From: Aquiluna sp.
GTDB taxonomy: Bacteria > Actinomycetota > Actinomycetes > Actinomycetales > Microbacteriaceae
Direction of reading: 5' to 3'
DNA length: 56,700 nt
Assembly (NCBI GenBank): GCA_017854485.1
Contig: JAFMHN010000007.1
Span: 1 to 56,700 of the forward strand
Part shown: positions 52,842 to 56,700 of the stretch, in pieces
Layout: each line of letters opens with the position of its first letter
How positions within the stretch are numbered: the first letter of the stretch is position 1
The notes under the pieces: model-generated
Database searches by the model: none
The model's input: the letters and a program-made list of their open reading frames with translations, nothing else
Told to the model about the DNA's origin: nothing
Made by a program: the position numbers and the translations under genes

Positions 52842-55322
52842 ATGAGAATTCCACTGAAGTGGCTGGGAGAAATGGTTCCGTTGGCACCAGGTGCGACCGC
52901 GCATGATGTCATGGCCGAACTTGTCAAAGTTGGGCTTGAAGAAGAGGGTGCTCACGGCGGAGATATCTCAGGGCCGGTTGTTGTCGGTGAGGTGCTGGAA
53001 TTCGAGCCAGAGCAGCAGAATAACGGCAAGACCATCCGCTGGTGCCAGGTCCGGGTTGCAGAGTCAGGTGATCACCAGGTCCGAGGTGTTGTCTGTGGTG
53101 CATCAAACTTTGCTGTTGGCGACAAAGTGGTAGTCACATTGCCAGGGGCTGTGTTGCCGGGTGGTTTTCAAATTGCCGCAAGAAAAACCTACGGGCATGT
53201 TTCTGACGGCATGATCGCTTCAGCCAGAGAGCTCGGCCTGGGTGATGACCATGACGGCATTCTGGTTTTGTCGACCATTGGTCTTGATCCGGCGATTGGC
53301 ACTGATGCCATCAGCTTGCTCGGCCTTGACGACTCCGCCGCTGAAGTAAACGTCACACCAGATCGCGGCTATTGCCTTTCAATCAGGGGCGTGGCTAGAG
53401 AGTATTCGCACGCAGCTGGAGTGAAATTTTCTGACCCTGCAACAAGTGTCAAGGTGGCCTCGGGTTCCGGCTTCCAGCTCTCGGTGACCGATGGGGCACC
53501 AATCCACGGAGTGCCTGGTTGCTCAAAGTTTGCTCTGGTTGGCGTCAAGGGTATTGACCCCACAGCGACTGTGCCAGATTGGATGGCCACAAGGCTAAAG
53601 CTTGCCGGCATGAGATCTATTTCGATTGCGGTGGACATCACCAACTACGTAATGCTCGAACTGGGTCAACCACTGCACGCCTATGACGCTGCAAAGCTTG
53701 TCGGCGGCATCACCGTTCGGCGCGCAAAGTCTGGCGAGGAGATTGTGACTCTTGACGACAAGAGCCGCACTCTGAGCTCGGAAGACCTTTTGATTTGCGA
53801 TGACCAGGGGCCGATTGGCATTGCTGGGGTCATGGGTGGTGCTCGGACCGAGGTCAGCGATTCAACCCGCGAGGTTCTGATTGAAGCGGCGATCTTTGAT
53901 CCAATTTCGATTGCCAGGAGCGCCAGAAGGCACAAGCTCCCATCGGAGGCTTCAAAGCGATTTGAGCGCGGGGTTGACTCTGCCATTCCAAACATTGCAG
54001 CATCCCGGGCCGCAGCGCTTTTGGTTGAGCTTGCTGGAGGGACACTTAGCGGGGTAGGGGCAGACTTCTCTGAACAATCCCAGCGACCAGAAATCTCCAT
54101 GGACGCCTCTTACCCGTCGCAGCTAGTAGGCGTTGATTACAGTCTTGACCAGGTGGTTTCTAGTCTCGAGCAAATCGGCTGCACGGTGAGCGTTGCCGGC
54201 TCGACATTGTCGGTGACCGCACCTAGCTGGAGACCAGACATCACACACAAGACCGACCTGGTTGAAGAGGTTGCAAGACTTGTTGGGTACGACAAGATTC
54301 CGACCCGGTTGCCAGTTGCTCCTCCAGGAAGAGGTCTCACAAGGCGGCAGCAGCTAAGACGACGCTCGCTGTCAGCGCTGACTGGAGCAGGCCTAATTGA
54401 AGTGCTGAACTACCCATTTGTCTCCAAGGAGCAAAACGCTTGGATGGGCGAGGTTGAAGCGGTAGAGCTCGAGAATCCGATTCAGTCTGAGTTTGGACAG
54501 CTAAGAACTTCCTTGGTTCCAGGTCTGGTGCTGGCTGCAGCACGAAACATTTCACGAGGCATGGTTGATCTGGCACTGGTTGAGGAGGGGTCAGTCTTTT
54601 TGGCAGCAGCAGGCTCGCCTGTGTTGCAGCTGCCCGTTGGCAATCAGAGGCCCTCGGATCAAGAGCTAGCAGCGCTGAAGAGTTCCATACCAAATCAACC
54701 GAGGTTTATCTCGGGTCTATTTACCGGAAACTGGGTGAAGCAGGGCCCAGGACAGTCAGCGATCACAGCTGGTTATCCGCAGGCTCTTGGGGCTGTCGAG
54801 ATCTTGCTCCAACAGGCAGCGCTTGGTTTTGAGCTAGAGCAGGCCAAGCTGCCAGGTCTACACCCTGGTCGCGCTGCCAGGGTCCTAGTGCAGGGACAGG
54901 CTGTCGGCCTGGTTGGTGAACTCCATCCAGATCTAGCCAGCGAAAATCACCTTCCGAGACGCGTCGGAATCTTCGAGCTGAACCTGGATGCGCTCTATGC
55001 TCTGTCACCTGAAATAGTGACCGCAAAATCTGTTGATGTAATGCCGGCCGCCACTCAGGATCTATCGATGGTGGTCGCCACCAGTGTTGCTGCCTCCGAG
55101 CTGATGACCACAATCATTGCTGGCGCAGGAGAGCTGTTGGAAGAGATCAGGCTGGTTGATGACTACAGAGGTGCCGGGCTAGCAGAAGGCACCAAGTCGC
55201 TAACTTTTGCGCTGCTATTTAGGGCTGATGACAGAACTTTGACTCAGCAGGAGGCAAGTGCTGCTAGAGACAAGGCAGTGGCGCTTGCCGCTGAAAAACA
55301 CGGTGCGGTGCTAAGGGGCTAA
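52842..55322 (+). CDS. pheT: Phenylalanyl-tRNA synthetase beta subunit
   Basis: The 826-residue subunit binds tRNA-Phe and edits mischarged tyrosine. Order: MRIPLKWLGEMVPL start, OB-like tRNA-binding domain (about 42-155, GPVVVGEVLEFEPEQ, VVCGASNFAVGDKVVV), B3/B4 editing domain (about 215-390, ITNYVMLELGQPLHAYDAAKL and GVMGGARTEVSDSTREVLIEAAIF), B5 (about 405-480), a catalytic-like core and the C-terminal FDX anticodon domain (SMVVATSVAASELMTTI to the end). Full length. The TAA abuts argC. Confidence 0.96.
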   Translation: MRIPLKWLGEMVPLAPGATAHDVMAELVKVGLEEEGAHGGDISGPVVVGEVLEFEPEQQNNGKTIRWCQVRVAESGDHQVRGVVCGASNFAVGDKVVVTLPGAVLPGGFQIAARKTYGHVSDGMIASARELGLGDDHDGILVLSTIGLDPAIGTDAISLLGLDDSAAEVNVTPDRGYCLSIRGVAREYSHAAGVKFSDPATSVKVASGSGFQLSVTDGAPIHGVPGCSKFALVGVKGIDPTATVPDWMATRLKLAGMRSISIAVDITNYVMLELGQPLHAYDAAKLVGGITVRRAKSGEEIVTLDDKSRTLSSEDLLICDDQGPIGIAGVMGGARTEVSDSTREVLIEAAIFDPISIARSARRHKLPSEASKRFERGVDSAIPNIAASRAAALLVELAGGTLSGVGADFSEQSQRPEISMDASYPSQLVGVDYSLDQVVSSLEQIGCTVSVAGSTLSVTAPSWRPDITHKTDLVEEVARLVGYDKIPTRLPVAPPGRGLTRRQQLRRRSLSALTGAGLIEVLNYPFVSKEQNAWMGEVEAVELENPIQSEFGQLRTSLVPGLVLAAARNISRGMVDLALVEEGSVFLAAAGSPVLQLPVGNQRPSDQELAALKSSIPNQPRFISGLFTGNWVKQGPGQSAITAGYPQALGAVEILLQQAALGFELEQAKLPGLHPGRAARVLVQGQAVGLVGELHPDLASENHLPRRVGIFELNLDALYALSPEIVTAKSVDVMPAATQDLSMVVATSVAASELMTTIIAGAGELLEEIRLVDDYRGAGLAEGTKSLTFALLFRADDRTLTQQEASAARDKAVALAAEKHGAVLRG

Positions 55323-56369
55323 ATGACTATTCAGGTTGCAGTTGCAGGTGCCAGCGGTTACGTCGGCGGGGAGCTGCTGCGCCTGATTGCTGGGCACCCA
55401 ATGTTGGATCTAGGTGCTGTTACTGGTCACAGCAATGTGGGCGAAACTCTCGCCACCCTCCAGCCGCATGTGCCTGAATTTGCTGATCGGGTCATCGTTG
55501 AGACCACTGCCGAGAATCTCGTCGGCCACGAAGTTGTCTTCTTGGCTTTGCCGCACACCAAGAGCGCAGAGATTGCCCAGCAGCTTCCAGCCCACGTCAT
55601 GATCATTGACTGTGGAGCAGATTTCAGACTTGAAGACTCAGCGGACTGGGAGAAGTACTATCAGACCACCCATGCTGGTTCTTGGCCGTATGGTTTGCCG
55701 GAACTAACTCTTGCCTCAGGGGGCAAGCAGCGTGACCAGCTCAGGCAGGCCAAGCGAATCGCGATTCCTGGCTGCAACGTTATGGCGGTCACGCTTGCAC
55801 TAGCCCCGGCACTTCAAGCTGGGCTGATTGAGGGAGCCGACTTAGTATCGGTCCTTTCCGTTGGCACATCAGGGGCCGGCAAGGCAAGCAGCCCAGACCT
55901 ACTTGCATCAGAAGTACTGGGTTCGGCCAGGGCTTATGGTGTTGGTGGAACTCACCGGCATACTCCCGAGATCGAGCAGAACCTGAGGCTTGCCTCAGGG
56001 AAGTCCGCAACTATTGCGATGACACCGGTCTTGGTTCCAATGTCCCGGGGGATTCTTGCCGTCAATACCGCCAAACCGAGTTCGCTGTTCTCGCTTGAGC
56101 GGCTGAGGGACGTCTATCAGGCAGCCTATGGTGATGAGGTTTTTGTCCAGGTTCTGCCAGAGGGTCAACTACCCAGAACAGCAAGTGTGTTGGGCTCAAA
56201 TAATGCGCAAATTTCGCTGGCTTTTGATGAGCACGCCGGGAGAGTTGTTGTTGTCAGCGCGATCGATAACCTGGTCAAGGGAACAGCTGGGACTGCCATT
56301 CAAGCGCTGAACATTGCGCTTGGTTTGACAGAAGAGATTGGCCTAACCGCCATTGGTGTCGCACCGTGA
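55323..56369 (+). CDS. argC: N-acetyl-gamma-glutamyl-phosphate reductase
   Basis: The 348-residue NADPH enzyme makes N-acetylglutamate semialdehyde in arginine synthesis. The nucleotide loop is GASGYVGGELLRL (9-21), the catalytic Cys lies in RIAIPGCNVMAVTLALAP, and the base His in GGTHRHTPEIEQNL. It begins directly after the pheT stop, as often seen in actinobacteria, and overlaps argJ by 4 nt (GTGA), so the arginine genes are read with pheST or from an unseen internal promoter. Confidence 0.95.
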   Translation: MTIQVAVAGASGYVGGELLRLIAGHPMLDLGAVTGHSNVGETLATLQPHVPEFADRVIVETTAENLVGHEVVFLALPHTKSAEIAQQLPAHVMIIDCGADFRLEDSADWEKYYQTTHAGSWPYGLPELTLASGGKQRDQLRQAKRIAIPGCNVMAVTLALAPALQAGLIEGADLVSVLSVGTSGAGKASSPDLLASEVLGSARAYGVGGTHRHTPEIEQNLRLASGKSATIAMTPVLVPMSRGILAVNTAKPSSLFSLERLRDVYQAAYGDEVFVQVLPEGQLPRTASVLGSNNAQISLAFDEHAGRVVVVSAIDNLVKGTAGTAIQALNIALGLTEEIGLTAIGVAP

Positions 56370-56700
56370 GTGTGCTTGCGGCCAAGGGTTTTGTTGGCGC
56401 CGGGGTTAGTTCTGGCCTAAAGGCATCTGGGGGACTTGACCTGGCATTGATCGTGAACCAGGGGCCAGAGATTGCTGCCGCTGCTGTTTTCACAACAAAC
56501 AGGTGTCTTGCCAACCCAATTATTTGGTCGAAACAGGTCATTGCTGATGGCACCGCTAGGGCGATCATTCTCAATTCGGGTGGAGCTAATTGCTACACCG
56601 GATCCCAGGGTTTTCAGACCACTCACGCAACCGCTGAGAAAGTGGCGGAGCTACTTGGAGACTCAGCCTCGGATGTGCTGGTTTGCTCAACGGGCCTGAT
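56366..56700 (+). CDS. argJ: Bifunctional ornithine acetyltransferase/N-acetylglutamate synthase, N-terminal part
   Basis: The first 111 codons of argJ, cut by the window end. The N-terminus reads AAKGFVGAGVSSGLKASGGLDLALIVN, followed by AAAVFTTNRCLANPI, AIILNSGGANCYTG and the oxyanion-loop DVLVCSTGL near the edge. The usual NSGGANACTG has Cys-Tyr in place of Ala-Cys here, a minor oddity. The self-cleavage Thr lies beyond the window. The GTG at 56366 overlaps the argC stop (GTGA). Confidence 0.9.
   Translation, partial: MSVLAAKGFVGAGVSSGLKASGGLDLALIVNQGPEIAAAAVFTTNRCLANPIIWSKQVIADGTARAIILNSGGANCYTGSQGFQTTHATAEKVAELLGDSASDVLVCSTGL

Noticed and set aside
1-56700. tRNA, rRNA, insertion sequence, prophage, restriction or other defence genes
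   Set aside because: I looked in the intergenic gaps and among the proteins and saw no cloverleaf-like sequence, transposase, integrase or defence domain; all coding space is explained by conserved genes.

Overview
The window is a chromosomal segment of a compact-genome actinobacterium. Gene order and protein sequences point to Micrococcales, most likely Microbacteriaceae. Supporting blocks are dxr-rip1-ispG-proS-nusA-ylxR-infB-rbfA-truB-ribF, rpsO-pnp-M16-dapB, thyX-dapA-rnj-ftsK-pgsA-cinA-clgR-DUF3046-recA-recX-miaB-miaA-dapF-hflX-lexA and infC-rpmI-rplT-(rRNA methyltransferase)-pheST-argCJ, all typical actinobacterial arrangements. The base composition looks moderate rather than the very high GC of most of the family. 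Genes are packed with 1-4 nt overlaps and several convergent genes overlap at their stops. Together this suggests a streamlined member such as the freshwater Luna-type lineages; that placement is inference.

Layout. 1-1210: start of an ECF-like sigma factor gene (cut by the window edge) behind a TACA/TGTA palindrome, and a tag-ogt alkylation-repair pair. 1279-10477: a putrescine/polyamine uptake and catabolism island with a putrescine-type aminotransferase, an Lrp/AsnC regulator, a gamma-aminobutyraldehyde dehydrogenase, a PotDABC transporter and GABA transaminase. 10554-14179: two MEP isoprenoid genes flanking a site-2 protease. 14194-22910: proS and the translation-factor block nusA-ylxR-infB-rbfA-truB, two unknown membrane proteins and ribF. 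22920-28832: a DUF805 protein, rpsO with a strong terminator, pnp with a structured leader, an M16 peptidase, dapB and a small membrane protein. 28800-29668: a thioredoxin-like/DUF4395 pair. 29754-37371: thyX, dapA, RNase J, ftsK, pgsA, cinA-type deamidase, clgR and DUF3046. 37521-45490: the SOS/tRNA-modification block recA-recX-miaB-miaA-dapF-hflX with lexA and a divergent LysM gene; LexA-type boxes lie upstream of recA and in the lexA/LysM interval. 45513-49324: hisC-hisB-hisH-hisA and sseB. 49317-56700: DUF1844, infC-rpmI-rplT, an rRNA methyltransferase, pheST and argC-argJ (cut by the window edge).

How it works together. The island takes up polyamine, transaminates putrescine, oxidises the aldehyde to GABA and transaminates GABA to succinate semialdehyde; the succinate-semialdehyde dehydrogenase is not in the window. 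Most of the remainder is conserved housekeeping: translation initiation, ribosome maturation, RNA decay (PNPase, RNase J), DAP/lysine, histidine and arginine synthesis, chromosome segregation and the SOS response.

Most notable signals: (i) infC begins with a non-canonical AUC codon behind a structured leader; (ii) a textbook intrinsic terminator sits inside the first codons of the gene after rplT; (iii) at least fourteen genes have a TANNNT-like -10 hexamer exactly 6-7 nt before the start codon, indicating leaderless mRNAs; (iv) rimP is missing from its usual place before nusA; (v) Ogt carries GCHR instead of PCHR at its active site. I see no tRNA, rRNA, CRISPR array, insertion sequence or prophage, and no clearly new multi-gene system. 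No stretch longer than about 260 nt lacks a gene.
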